Part shown: positions 12,892 through 20,139 of the stretch, piece after piece
Layout: each line of letters opens with the position of its first letter
How positions within the stretch are numbered: position 1 is the first letter of the stretch
Notes under the pieces: model-generated
Seen by the model: the letters and a program-made list of their open reading frames with translations, nothing else
Database searches by the model: none
Told to the model about the DNA's origin: nothing
From: a virus
Direction: 5' to 3' (one strand)
DNA: 20,139 nt
IMG/VR virus record: IMGVR_UViG_3300029309_000439
Span: 1-20,139 of that record
Position numbers and translations under genes: made by a program

Positions 12892-13394
12892 CAGAGTTTA
12901 AATTTGTCGAAGACCCTGCGGTACTTCATAATCATAAGGCGCTCCATAGCTGGACGCAACCGAGCCAAGGCAGGGACAATCTTATTGAATGACTCGCTGT
13001 TTACGGTTTTGTTCCGTCCACCAATTCCGCCGTCTTCTGTCCATTGCGCAAAGTATCCGTCCATTCTTAGCGCTCCGCCTTTCCTTGGCCCTATGAATAC
13101 ATTAATGCGGCTGCCGCGGCTGTTGCGTACACCAATGGAACGCCGAAGTGTACCGTTGGGAATAGTCTTAATGACTTTACCCTGACCCTTTGGCGCTCTA
13201 CCTGGTCCAGGTGTCCCCTTGTAAATCTTAAAGTCTTTCCCGCTTCGTGGTATTTGAGGCTTCACGCGCTTGGCCGCCATGCGTCCAATGTCGCGGTTGC
13301 TCTTTCGCAACTCTCGCGCCATCTCTTTTGGGAAGGCACCGATGCGGCCAATCTGCTTAAGCAGCTCATCGAGTCCTTCGACCTTACCTGCCAT
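12891..13394 (-). CDS. HK97 gp10-like head-tail / tail component
   Basis: This 167-residue basic protein lies between the head-tail adaptor and the tail terminator, the classical place of the HK97 gp10-like family. The N-terminus (VEGLDELLKQIGRIGAFPKEM) gives the typical first helix, followed by a basic helix (RELRKSNRDIGRMAAKRVKPQIPRS). A flexible Gly/Pro/Lys-rich loop comes next, then the strand SRINVFIGPRKGG, a short FAQWTEDGG segment and a C-terminal helix. Tails of this class use such proteins at the neck. It overlaps its neighbours by 11 bases and by one base (TGATG). Confidence 0.75.
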   Translation of the reverse strand: MAGKVEGLDELLKQIGRIGAFPKEMARELRKSNRDIGRMAAKRVKPQIPRSGKDFKIYKGTPGPGRAPKGQGKVIKTIPNGTLRRSIGVRNSRGSRINVFIGPRKGGALRMDGYFAQWTEDGGIGGRNKTVNSESFNKIVPALARLRPAMERLMIMKYRRVFDKFKL

Positions 13395-13740
13395 CAGTCC
13401 CTTTCTCTTTGCAGAATATGCGCAGGCCGTCGCGGCGTCCTATCTCCTCAAAGCCAAGTATCTCATACTCTCGGCTCTCGAAGATTATCGCATCGTCTTG
13501 GCTAATACTAACACCGCTACCACTGTCAATAGGGTTAGGATGGTGTACCACAAAAGTAACATCGCGTTGGGGGAAGATTTGGTAGGCCTTCATGCTCTCG
13601 CCGGCACTGCCAGCGTAGATCACCTCGGCCCACATGTTGTTATTCACGGTAGCGCTTACCGTAGGCTGTCCGTAGTCGTCTTGTGTAAACGTCTCAGTCC
13701 TGTGCGTTATGTATCGGTCTCGCCGTCCTGCGTTCTTCAT
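13384..13740 (-). CDS. Head-tail adaptor / head closure protein (SPP1 gp16-like)
   Basis: This 118-residue protein has the small beta-barrel pattern of Phage_H_T_join proteins. The N-terminal strand is DRYITHRTETFTQDDYGQP. A WAEVIYAG strand follows, then a short helix, VTFVVHHPN, a turn with DDAIIFESREYEILGFEEIG and the final strand LRIFCKEKG. It plugs the portal-connector channel and gives the tail a docking surface. Its order (connector, closure, gp10-like, terminator) is the standard one. It starts with ATGA overlap on the connector gene. Confidence 0.8.
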   Translation of the reverse strand: MKNAGRRDRYITHRTETFTQDDYGQPTVSATVNNNMWAEVIYAGSAGESMKAYQIFPQRDVTFVVHHPNPIDSGSGVSISQDDAIIFESREYEILGFEEIGRRDGLRIFCKEKGTDGR

Positions 13741-14312
13741 GGCTGATAGATAACGCGGTATTGGTTCAGCAAGGCGTCGAGTCCAAACTTGAGGCGCGTG
13801 GTAATAGTTCCGGTTACCTCCTCTTGCCTGTTTTCGTACATGTGTGCCACCAGCAACCTGATGGCTTGCTTGACTGGCTCTGGGCAGTAGGTGTATCCAG
13901 CGGTAAACGTGATGACCACAGGACTTAAAGCATATTCGTAGGTGGTAGGGTAATCCCTAAAGGCAATGCGTGCCGGCGAGCTGATGGTGTCGGTGTACCA
14001 ATTGGCAGCGGCTAACGTCGTGAGGTCGCTCGTGTAGTCCTTGGCTGCCGTCGTCTGATACTTGACTTCGCTGATGGCCGTGACAGGCCCAATAGGAATA
14101 AAGCTATTTACAAACGCTGGCAAGTAGCCCCTAGCTGTATAGCTGCCCAGCTTGATGTTGCAATGCTTCTCGACGTATGCAATGGCAGCAGATCGCAAGG
14201 ACGTAATCAGCGTGTCCTCTTGGCTGTGCGTTACACGCAAGTGCATCTTCAAATCGGCAACGCCAATGATTGTCTCACCACTTACGTCCGCGCCTGTTAT
14301 CTCTACTTGCAT
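13737..14312 (-). CDS. Head-tail connector (gp6-like, phiE125 gp8 family)
   Basis: This 191-residue protein is likely the ring that sits below the portal. It carries a helical pattern typical of gp6-like connectors: VADLKMHLRVTHSQEDTLI, then a long helix SLRSAAIAYVEKHCNIKLG. The middle is a beta insertion (FIPIGPVTAISEVKYQ and SPVVITFTAGY) and the end is a helical pair (PEPVKQAIRLLVAHMYENRQE) plus a tail matching the family's last helix (LDALLNQYRVI). It is the first gene after the terminator that follows the capsid gene, with no promoter visible in the 18 bases between, so it is probably expressed by read-through. Confidence 0.8.
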   Translation of the reverse strand: MQVEITGADVSGETIIGVADLKMHLRVTHSQEDTLITSLRSAAIAYVEKHCNIKLGSYTARGYLPAFVNSFIPIGPVTAISEVKYQTTAAKDYTSDLTTLAAANWYTDTISSPARIAFRDYPTTYEYALSPVVITFTAGYTYCPEPVKQAIRLLVAHMYENRQEEVTGTITTRLKFGLDALLNQYRVIYQP

Positions 14313-14320
14313 AGCGTAAA

Positions 14321-14350
14321 AATAGAAAAGCCCGCACTAGGCGGGCCTTT
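14321..14350 (-). terminator. Intrinsic terminator after the major capsid gene
   Basis: On the coding strand a GCCCGC stem (14346-14341), five-base loop and GCGGGC stem (14335-14330) are followed by TTTTCTATTTTT. An A-rich stretch lies on the other side, so it may also work from the other strand. It lies 26 bases after the capsid stop. It probably boosts the ratio of capsid messages over the downstream joining genes, which would be read by leakage. Confidence 0.85.
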
Positions 14351-14371
14351 CTCATTCAGTGAATTACGCTA

Positions 14372-15637
14372 TCAAGCGTTGTCGTGGAAAGTGTAAGCGG
14401 CACCACCGTGAAGCACAGCAGCATCAGCGTAGCGGTGGATACTAATCCGCACCTCGTGGCTAAGGTCCATAGCAAATGGATTGACAACGATGTCAAGACC
14501 ACCAAACAAACCGAGAACGGCAGCCTGGTTAAAGTCGGCCATAATCATAGAACCGTCAGCAGCAACACCGTTAGCAGGAAGCAAGTCGGTCACAGCGTAT
14601 GGATAGCCCAAGGCGTTGAAGTTGCCGGCGGAGCTACGGTCGAGAGCAGCGTTGACATTAGTCACAATGTCGTCAGCAGCAATCAAAGCGTGAGCAACAC
14701 TGTTGGCAACAACCTTGACGTTGGCCAAGTTGACACCAGCGGCAGCCAAGGCAGCCTCACCGAGAAGCATTGCCGCGGCGCTTACTGCGTCAGTGTTATC
14801 ACCGTCTCCAGTACCAATGATTGTGTCAAACACAGTCTTGTCAATCTGGCGATTGAGCTGTGTAATCATGTCGTTGGTGATAAGCTGCTCGACAGCAGGA
14901 CCGCCCTGCATCATAAGCTGCTCAGTGACAGTAACGAAAGCACCGTAGCGAGTAGGTGTCAAGCTCCGCGCGCCAATTTGGTTGGCTGCGCTTGATACGT
15001 CAACACCCTCACCAGCTGTTGCAACTGTTGCAGCAGCAGTAACGATTGGAACGTTGACATTAGAAGTCAATCCGGTAAGGACGCGACCACCAAGAGACTC
15101 AAACAAAGTCGGTGCGGCCAAGGCAGCAACACCTGCGGCGACTTGCGTACCAACAAAGCCAGGAGCGTTGGCCAAGGAAGAACCGGCACCAAAATCACCA
15201 GCGTCACCCAATGCACGCATTGCGCTTGCAGGGATAGAGAGCTGGCCTTTGATAGCCATGTTAGAGCCGCGAGCTTCACGCACAGCCTCCTCAGTAAACT
15301 CAGCGGCGACACCAGTAACACGCTTGCCTTGTGACAAATCACGGACGGCACCAGCCAAGTCAAAGCGCTTGGACATGTTGCGCATCTCATTGGATGCACC
15401 ACGGCCAATCTCACCAGCAAGAACAGCACTCTCGGCAATCTTAGCGTCTTCACGCTTCACCTTAAGTTGCACGTCCACCTTGCGGATTTCAGTGGCAAGG
15501 CGCTCCAACTCTGCTACGTCAGTATCAGAGAGATCGCGTTCTTCAAGTTCAGCGGCTTTTTTAACGTCTTCGCGCTGCTCGACGTATTGCTGGCGCAGGG
15601 CCTGCAAATCCTTGATAGGAAGGTCAGTCATTTTCAT
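14372..15637 (-). CDS. Major capsid protein (HK97 fold, Phage_capsid family)
   Basis: This protein of 421 residues forms the icosahedral shell. The first 65 residues are charged coiled coil (LQALRQQYVEQREDVKKAAELEERDL and onward), the delta domain that acts as an internal scaffold and is removed by the prohead protease. The remainder has the HK97 layout: Thr/Val-rich N-arm, a long spine-helix region (EEAVREARGSN), the insertion with FGAGSSLANAPGF, VTEQLMMQGGPAVEQLI, and a C-terminal strand (VRISIHRYADAAVLHGGAAYTF). I start at the ATG at 15637, overlapping the protease stop by 14 bases; two codons later is another ATG, and an earlier TTG is unlikely. The leader reads AACAACAAC, with no Shine-Dalgarno. 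Confidence 0.93.
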   Translation of the reverse strand: MKMTDLPIKDLQALRQQYVEQREDVKKAAELEERDLSDTDVAELERLATEIRKVDVQLKVKREDAKIAESAVLAGEIGRGASNEMRNMSKRFDLAGAVRDLSQGKRVTGVAAEFTEEAVREARGSNMAIKGQLSIPASAMRALGDAGDFGAGSSLANAPGFVGTQVAAGVAALAAPTLFESLGGRVLTGLTSNVNVPIVTAAATVATAGEGVDVSSAANQIGARSLTPTRYGAFVTVTEQLMMQGGPAVEQLITNDMITQLNRQIDKTVFDTIIGTGDGDNTDAVSAAAMLLGEAALAAAGVNLANVKVVANSVAHALIAADDIVTNVNAALDRSSAGNFNALGYPYAVTDLLPANGVAADGSMIMADFNQAAVLGLFGGLDIVVNPFAMDLSHEVRISIHRYADAAVLHGGAAYTFHDNA

Positions 15638-16298
15638 GTTGTTGTTCGGCGCGCGCAAATACAGACGCAGCCTGATATGCCGGATAAGTTACAGGACTCA
15701 CATCGATTAGACGCCCCACCTTTTCAATAACTCTCACGCCGTCCTTGTCTACGCTTTCTTCACTAATCGTAAAGGCAAAAGAACTCTGTGAGATGTCGCC
15801 GCGCTGAATCATGGTGTACAGGTCGCGACCGGCTTGCGTGTCGCTAAGCACGCCACGGTAGTACAGGCCGTCCTCGTCTTCTTTAAGCTTTAGTGTGCCG
15901 TTGCTTGTACGCGCCAGCGGTACGCCGTCGTGATTAATTAAAAGCCGCACGTCGTCCTCCAAGACATCAGCAAAGGCACCAGGTGCAATGCGCTCTTGGA
16001 ATGCACCGAGGTCAGTGGTGCTGTTAAACACAGCCGCGTAACCTTCGACCACAAGCTCGTCGGTGGCCGCGCGCATCTCTGCTGTGCGGTACTGAACGCC
16101 CTTATCTGTGGCCTTTTTTAACTTGCGCTCTGCTACGCCGCTGAGGTAGCGCCGCACCTCTGCGATGCGTGCTGCGTCTTCGCCTGGTGTATGGCTGTAA
16201 ATGGCCACCAGTTGCATGTATGTGGCCTTGTTGGTGCGCTTGCTAATGTTGTGCAGCGCCCTTCTAACGTAGTTAGGAAGGTGATTGTCCGTCGTCAT
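15624..16298 (-). CDS. Prohead maturation protease (HK97 gp4 family, serine protease S78)
   Basis: This 224-residue serine protease cleaves the capsid scaffold domain during maturation. The core begins at about residue 80 with VVEGYAAVFN. The expected catalytic histidine is H123 in LLINHDG, followed by the typical LARTSNGTLKLKEDEDGLYY. The catalytic serine is in SQSSFAF (S172 or S173), and the end carries DVSPVTYPAYQ. About 75 residues precede the domain (helical, basic, with two helices). Many family members start close to the core, so this is an unusual extension and may be a capsid-binding or assembly segment. It overlaps the portal stop by 26 bases. Confidence 0.92.
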   Translation of the reverse strand: MTTDNHLPNYVRRALHNISKRTNKATYMQLVAIYSHTPGEDAARIAEVRRYLSGVAERKLKKATDKGVQYRTAEMRAATDELVVEGYAAVFNSTTDLGAFQERIAPGAFADVLEDDVRLLINHDGVPLARTSNGTLKLKEDEDGLYYRGVLSDTQAGRDLYTMIQRGDISQSSFAFTISEESVDKDGVRVIEKVGRLIDVSPVTYPAYQAASVFARAEQQHEND

Positions 16299-17481
16299 TG
16301 CTTGAGATTTTTTCGGAGTAGGCCTGCATCTTGTCTATGCTTAATTGGTTGACCTGAACCAAGTGTTGATCCCCGCCGTCGATGGGGTTAAGTTCCTCTG
16401 TGCTGCGTACCTCGTTAATGCTCATCACACCGTTCTGCAACATTTGGGTAAAGAAGCTTGCTCGCGCTTGCATATCGCCACGGAACAAATCGTTTAGCGC
16501 AAACTTGAAGTAGTGGTTGTTGGCCTCTTGCCTTGTAAGCAGCTTGCTCTCCAGCTCTTGCTCGATGCGCTTGGCCCACGGCAGGACCGTATGCCGTGCA
16601 AACATCAGGTTCTGTTGCTCGACGTTGTTGTATGTCGTCTGGCTCTCCAACTGCACCAACGCTGGCGGTACACTAAAGATGCGGCAAATCTCTTCGGCTT
16701 GGAACTTGCGCGTTTCGATGAACTGCGCTTCTTCCGGTGCGATGCTAATGCGGCTATACTTAAAGCCAAACGGCAAGAGCTTGGTGCCTGCGCTAGTTTG
16801 TGACGCGTTCCACGACCCTTGCAGCATTTGCATCTGCTCAGACTTAAGCGGCTGGTCGCTAGACAGTACGCCGGTCATCTGCCCACCGTTGCCAAAGTAT
16901 TGGCTACCGTAGTCCTGTGCAGCTTGAGCAAGTCCAAGGTTCTCTCTGTGCAGCTGGATAGGTGACTTGCGGTAGAGGTTGCAGATTTCTAGCATGTTCT
17001 CCTGCTGTACCACACGACCGTCGCGGAGCTTGTATATGATGCGGTCGTTGACGACGCGCTGCTCGACAAAGTCAGTGTCCACACATTGCAAGGCTAGTGG
17101 CACTCCACCGGCTCCACGCTCAATAATGGCGTAGCCTACGCCCTTCAGTACAGCGTTGGCAATGATTGTCTCCCAAAAGACAAAGGCGGTTTCGTATGCG
17201 TTGGGGCGATACTTGGTGACGTCGCACGCTGGGTGGTCAATAACGATGTCGCGACGCTGGCCGCTCATCTCATAGAGGTTGAGACTTAGGCTGGCAAGCG
17301 TACTAGCAATCTTGTACACGCATGCGTATACCGTACTAATGCGCACGCTGCTTTCATGGGTGATACTGGCACCGGCTGACGTTGGTCCATACAGACCTAC
17401 GGCGTTAATGATGTCCTCTGGACGATCCAAGCCGACGCGCATGCGTACCGATTTGACAAAAGACTGTAAGCGATTGGGCAT
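16273..17481 (-). CDS. Portal protein (HK97 family)
   Basis: This 402-residue protein forms the dodecameric ring through which DNA is packaged and released. It shows the standard pattern: SVRISTVYACVYKIASTLASLSLNLYE near the N-terminus, the DHPACDVTKYRPN and FWETIIANAVLKGVGYAII motifs, a central SRISIAPEEAQFIETRKF, then FSVPPALVQLESQTTYNNVEQQNLMF and the helical C-terminal crown part. I chose the ATG at 17481 because an earlier in-frame TTG would place the start inside the terminator hairpin. This makes the portal the first gene after that terminator. Confidence 0.92.
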   Translation of the reverse strand: MPNRLQSFVKSVRMRVGLDRPEDIINAVGLYGPTSAGASITHESSVRISTVYACVYKIASTLASLSLNLYEMSGQRRDIVIDHPACDVTKYRPNAYETAFVFWETIIANAVLKGVGYAIIERGAGGVPLALQCVDTDFVEQRVVNDRIIYKLRDGRVVQQENMLEICNLYRKSPIQLHRENLGLAQAAQDYGSQYFGNGGQMTGVLSSDQPLKSEQMQMLQGSWNASQTSAGTKLLPFGFKYSRISIAPEEAQFIETRKFQAEEICRIFSVPPALVQLESQTTYNNVEQQNLMFARHTVLPWAKRIEQELESKLLTRQEANNHYFKFALNDLFRGDMQARASFFTQMLQNGVMSINEVRSTEELNPIDGGDQHLVQVNQLSIDKMQAYSEKISSNDDGQSPS

Positions 17482-17491
17482 GAGGCAAGAT

Positions 17492-17522
17492 AAAAAGGGG
17501 GAGCCACCGTCGCGACCCCCCC
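17492..17522 (-). terminator. Probable intrinsic terminator between large terminase and portal
   Basis: On the coding strand a G7 run (17522-17516), about 14 bases and CCCCC (17501-17497) are followed directly by TTTTTAT. The five to seven GC pairs are strong, but the loop is long for a terminator, so efficiency is uncertain. It lies between the stop of the terminase and the portal start. Confidence 0.5.
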
Positions 17523-17546
17523 TCAAATAAACCAAATACAGAAACC

Positions 17547-19016
17547 CTATAAGCTGATGACCTCTAAAAGAGGCTCCTCCTCTTGAGCGTTGTTAAAGTA
17601 ACAACCCATTGCCATAATACTGGCCACTATACCATCAACTTTCTGACTCTCGCTGTTCTTCTTTTTTGTGACCTTGATGTTGTCGGCCTCATCGCGTGCT
17701 AGGTGTACGCATCCCATCTGCCATCGCAGGACATCGTGGCCGCCGTGCTTAACCTGTCCCTTGCACAGCAGTACCTCAAACTGTTTGGTGGGGTAAGACA
17801 TCGACGCGTAACCCTGACCAAAGGGTTGGCAGTCTATGCCGTCAAGAAATGGCACGACAAGGTGCGCGATGTAACGGTCATAAGCCAACGCCTTGAGATC
17901 ATAGGTTTGTGCAAGCTGCTGGATGTGGGTGCGTACAGCAAGCATGTCCGTCACATTTCCGTCAGTTATGCTTACTAGCCCCAAACGCTCAAAGGTGTAG
18001 TAATCAATGCCTCCGCTTAGGCTCTTACTGTTGGCTTTGTCTTCGTTGACGAAATGATGGCACTTTAAATAAAAGCAGTCATTCACGTCGTCGCGAAAGA
18101 CAAGCGCCACGGCGGTAAGGTCTTTGGTGCTAGATAGGTCCATACCGGCGTAGCATGGCAGCGTCCTCAGGTATGCCTCGTCTACCTCATCGGCTCCGCG
18201 CATAAACTCATCATCGGATACCCACCGCTCCTCGCTTGCTGTCCAAATGTTCAGGTGCAAACGCAGGAAGGTGTTTATCTGTCTAGGGTTTTCCTTGCAT
18301 CGCTTTACCTCCTGCTCAAAATAATCAGCCTTGCAAATGCTACCGAAGCCAGGGTTAGCCTTTTCCCACGTTGCTGGCTGCGTCCAGTCGTCGTCTTTGT
18401 CAGCGCTGTAGATGACAGGCAGAAAGGTGTCGTCGTCAACGCTGCCCTCCTTCACCTTCTTCGCGTAGTCGTGCAGCTCATAGCAAATGCTGGACGTATC
18501 GTGGCCGGCAGTGGTGATGGCAATGACCAAAGGCTGCGTCCGTGCGCCGGTCGAAGTCTTTAAAACATCATACAGGTCGCGATCAGGAAAAACGTGGAGT
18601 TCGTCCAATATGACAGCATGGGCGTTGAATCCGTGCTTGGTGTTGGCCTCGGCAGATATGGATAGCTTCGGATTGTTGGCGCACATGGCAGATGCGATTT
18701 CGAAGACGATACGCGCTTGGTTACGGTCACCCGCTGCGCTGATAATCTCAGCGCCTGGCTCGCCGTCAGCGAAGAGCATGTATAGGGCGATGGCGGCGCA
18801 AAGATTGCTCTTGCCATTTTTCCTAGGTACTTCGATATACGCTTGGCGGTACTGGCGTAGTCCATCACTGCGAAGTGTGCCAAAGAGTGGACGGATGATG
18901 TCGTCCTTTTGCCAGTCCTCAAGAATGAACGGCTTACCGCCCAATTCGCCCTTGACGTGGGTGCAGTACCTCTCGATCCACTCCACGGCCTTGTTACCTG
19001 CTTCCTCATCGTACAT
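17547..19016 (-). CDS. Terminase large subunit (Terminase_1 family)
   Basis: This packaging motor of about 489 residues has both enzymatic domains. The ATPase shows Walker A VPRKNGKS (63-70), Walker B VILDEL (acids D138 and E139) and the coupling motif AITTAG (166-171). The C-terminal RNase H-like nuclease has GMDLS (D293), LAYDRY (D380) and KVDGI (D461), the three metal-binding acids. The family is that of HK97-like phages, which usually cut at cos sites, though cohesive ends cannot be inferred from sequence alone. I prefer the ATG at 19016 (overlap of 11 bases with the gene before) to the ATG at 19052, since family members usually begin close to the DEEAGNKAVEWI helix. Both are possible. 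Confidence 0.95.
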   Translation of the reverse strand: MYDEEAGNKAVEWIERYCTHVKGELGGKPFILEDWQKDDIIRPLFGTLRSDGLRQYRQAYIEVPRKNGKSNLCAAIALYMLFADGEPGAEIISAAGDRNQARIVFEIASAMCANNPKLSISAEANTKHGFNAHAVILDELHVFPDRDLYDVLKTSTGARTQPLVIAITTAGHDTSSICYELHDYAKKVKEGSVDDDTFLPVIYSADKDDDWTQPATWEKANPGFGSICKADYFEQEVKRCKENPRQINTFLRLHLNIWTASEERWVSDDEFMRGADEVDEAYLRTLPCYAGMDLSSTKDLTAVALVFRDDVNDCFYLKCHHFVNEDKANSKSLSGGIDYYTFERLGLVSITDGNVTDMLAVRTHIQQLAQTYDLKALAYDRYIAHLVVPFLDGIDCQPFGQGYASMSYPTKQFEVLLCKGQVKHGGHDVLRWQMGCVHLARDEADNIKVTKKKNSESQKVDGIVASIMAMGCYFNNAQEEEPLLEVISL

Positions 19017-19197
19017 CTTCTGGTCTGTACATAGGGCAACGCTTAAGAACATAGTCTTGGTTCTCCATGCCGCTGCCCTTGTATATGCGGCTGCTGTGCC
19101 GCTTTAGTTGTGGTGCAATCACAAAGACCACAGGCAAGGAACTACAGATGTAGTCCTCGCCGGTGTCCTTGTGGTGTAATAGCCAAGCGCCTTTCAT
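19006..19197 (-). CDS. Small protein of unknown function between terminase genes, 63 residues
   Basis: I do not recognise this 63-residue protein. It begins MKGAWLLHHKDTGEDYICSS and has one hydrophobic beta stretch (LPVVFVIAPQL) with a basic patch after it (KRHSSRIYKG). The start is three bases after the previous stop and the end overlaps the terminase start. Tight coupling makes a real gene likely. A packaging accessory role is plausible by position only. Confidence 0.6.
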   Translation of the reverse strand: MKGAWLLHHKDTGEDYICSSLPVVFVIAPQLKRHSSRIYKGSGMENQDYVLKRCPMYRPEDVR

Positions 19198-19200
19198 TTG

Positions 19201-19530
19201 TCAATAATCCAATTGGCCCTCTGGCGACATTTCAGGAAAAGCCTCTTTCGTTCGCTCTATAATTAATTCAATGGCCCTTCTATATCTGCGGCACTCGTCA
19301 TAAGCTGTGTAAGTGCGCATATCTTGAAACCGATAGTAAACCTCCTGAGCCAGTTTGTAGTTCATTAATCCGGTTGCCATGTAGTGTGCAATACACTTGT
19401 CAAAAGCGTCGTGCCATGGCTGCTCGTAGGTAACGTCTACAAGTATGGCTTCTAATTCTTCTGCTGCTTCAGAACCTTTGCGAAATAGCACAGGTCTTAA
19501 ATCATTGTTTCTGCGTAGTTCTTGATTCAT
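19201..19530 (-). CDS. Candidate terminase small subunit, 109 residues
   Basis: The gene lies directly upstream of the packaging genes and behind a good promoter, the usual position of the small terminase subunit, which recognises the phage DNA. The protein is mainly helical: a first charged segment (ELRRNNDLRPVLF), the helix SEAAEELEAILVDV, a helix-turn-helix-like stretch (IAHYMATGLMNYKLAQEVY) and a long basic helix (ECRRYRRAIELIIERTKEAF). No clear homeodomain-like fold can be proven by eye. I use the ATG at 19530 because the promoter lies between it and the earlier ATG at 19596, which would be upstream of the RNA start. Confidence 0.5.
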   Translation of the reverse strand: MNQELRRNNDLRPVLFRKGSEAAEELEAILVDVTYEQPWHDAFDKCIAHYMATGLMNYKLAQEVYYRFQDMRTYTAYDECRRYRRAIELIIERTKEAFPEMSPEGQLDY

Positions 19531-19553
19531 GTTTTTTGGTTTGTTTGATGATG

Positions 19554-19585
19554 CTAAGATATAGCAAACTTTCATACACGCCAAA
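19554..19585 (-). promoter_or_regulatory. Bacteroidota-type promoter of the packaging and structural operon
   Basis: Reading along the coding strand: TTTG (19585-19582), 20 bases, then TATCTTAG (19561-19554). This resembles the Bacteroidota consensus TTTG then TAnnTTTG with about the right spacing, differing by one base in the -7 element. An A-rich leader (CATCAAACAAACC) follows for 23 bases to the ATG at 19530. No -35/-10 of the sigma-70 enterobacterial type is better. Confidence 0.55.
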
Positions 19586-19604
19586 ATATTATGCATTTTA
19601 ACAT

Positions 19605-20006
19605 TTACAATATCCTGCCATAATCCAAGATGTGCTGAATGGCTGACAATCCGCCTTCGGTGTACGTCTTGCCTTCTAGCAGTATGCCGTCGTACAGATG
19701 CACGACCTCGAGCTGCTGCGTGTCGTCCAGTGGGAACGAATCAACGCTAAAGCCGAAGCGCACGATGAACAGGCCGCGGTACGTGTCGCTGCTGTCGGCA
19801 AAGGCTTGGTCCATCTCTTGCATACTGGCCAGCGTTCCTTTGCTGCTCATGTCTTCGCCTGGGTTCTTCCACTCGAACATCATCCAAAAGTCTTTTGCCG
19901 TGTTGCGGTAGATGCAGTCTATGTCATGGATGACATCGTGCCGCCTCGCCATTTCCGACATCTTGCGGTTGATGGGGTGCACGCTGTTTGGTCTATGTAC
20001 TCTCAT
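19605..20006 (-). CDS. Protein of unknown function with possible PD-(D/E)XK nuclease core, 133 residues
   Basis: I do not recognise a named family. The strands around HDIDCIYRN and WMMFEWKNPGE give D30, then E45 and K47, the D...ExK layout of PD-(D/E)XK nucleases. This is followed by a helix (TLASMQEMDQAF) and a hydrophobic strand (YRGLFIVRFGFS), as expected for that fold. The C-terminal third (QQLEVVHLYDGILLEG) may be an additional strand. The start overlaps the upstream stop as ATGA. It sits before the promoter of the packaging genes, so it is the last gene of a separate unit. Activity is unproven. Confidence 0.6.
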   Translation of the reverse strand: MRVHRPNSVHPINRKMSEMARRHDVIHDIDCIYRNTAKDFWMMFEWKNPGEDMSSKGTLASMQEMDQAFADSSDTYRGLFIVRFGFSVDSFPLDDTQQLEVVHLYDGILLEGKTYTEGGLSAIQHILDYGRIL

Positions 20007-20139
20007 GCAAAGTCTGGGTCTTCGGCCTCCGCACTGCTAATGCCGACGGCCTTGATGTAAGCACGCTTCTTGTCGCGTAGCCTTTGCAACTCGATGTACT
20101 CCGGACGGCTCTTGATGTAGACCTGTCCTTTGTCGCCCT
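20003..20139 (-). CDS. C-terminal end of an unidentified gene, cut by the right edge
   Basis: A frame enters from the right edge and ends at a TGA (20005-20003) that overlaps the next ATG as ATGA. The visible 44 residues include a charged helix (YIELQRLRDKKRAYIKAVG) and an acidic end (AEAEDPDFA). The open frame and the coupling support a gene; its product cannot be named. Confidence 0.55.
   Translation of the reverse strand, partial: GDKGQVYIKSRPEYIELQRLRDKKRAYIKAVGISSAEAEDPDFA

Noticed and set aside
14384-15710. Long open frames on the plus strand opposite the capsid gene
   Set aside because: They mirror a clear capsid gene, have low-complexity Ser/Val/Thr-rich products and no recognisable domains; other plus-strand frames (for example 18487-19107 and 11960-12526) are the same kind of shadow.
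17482-17535. Portal protein starting at the TTG near 17535
   Set aside because: It would translate the terminator hairpin into a Gly/Arg-rich peptide not typical of portals; the ATG at 17481 fits the family start.
19531-19596. Extended N-terminus of the small-terminase candidate from an ATG at 19596
   Set aside because: The promoter and its -7 element lie inside this stretch, so the message would begin after that ATG.
1-20139. tRNA, rRNA, integrase, attachment site or repressor genes
   Set aside because: None could be recognised on either strand, so I make no claim about lysogeny.

Overview
The window looks like 20 kb of a tailed double-stranded DNA phage genome (or prophage segment) with siphovirus-type morphology. 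Every gene I can support lies on the minus strand, so transcription runs from the right edge to the left. Genes are packed with ATGA, TAATG or TGATG stop/start overlaps, and no gene-free stretch exceeds about 75 bases. I see no integrase, repressor, tRNA gene or bacterial housekeeping gene, so lifestyle cannot be decided. The host is inferred only. A promoter resembling the Bacteroidota consensus (TTTG, 20 bases, TATCTTAG) precedes the packaging operon, and several starts have A-rich leaders without a Shine-Dalgarno sequence. A Bacteroidota host, perhaps marine, is therefore the best guess.

Layout from right to left. (1) 20139-19201: the tail of an unknown gene, a PD-(D/E)XK-like protein and a candidate small terminase. 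(2) 19197-14372: a 63-residue protein, large terminase, HK97-type portal, prohead protease and major capsid protein, with intrinsic terminators after the terminase and after the capsid gene. (3) 14312-10933: gp6-like connector, head-tail adaptor, gp10-like protein and a tail-terminator-like domain fused to a very long surface-type extension. (4) 10933-4767: two small unknown proteins (one a membrane peptide of 54 residues), tail tube, two overlapping tail-assembly chaperone frames joined by an A9 slippery run, tape measure and a 938-residue tail-tip/receptor-binding protein. (5) 4770-3979: amidase endolysin and two small membrane proteins likely to act as holins; one has no ATG, GTG or TTG start in the expected place. 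(6) 3922-1: SSB with an acidic-aromatic tip, RecB-like exonuclease, Hjc-like nuclease, several small unknowns, a winged-helix replication initiator with iteron-like repeats inside its own gene, and an HNH endonuclease.

The genes form a coherent program: packaging and capsid, head-tail joining, tail, lysis, then replication and recombination. The most unusual points are the tail-terminator fusion carrying a dockerin-like calcium loop and a LamG/arabinofuranosidase-like lectin domain, the +1 or -2 type recoding site in the tail chaperones, and the origin-like repeat block inside the initiator gene.
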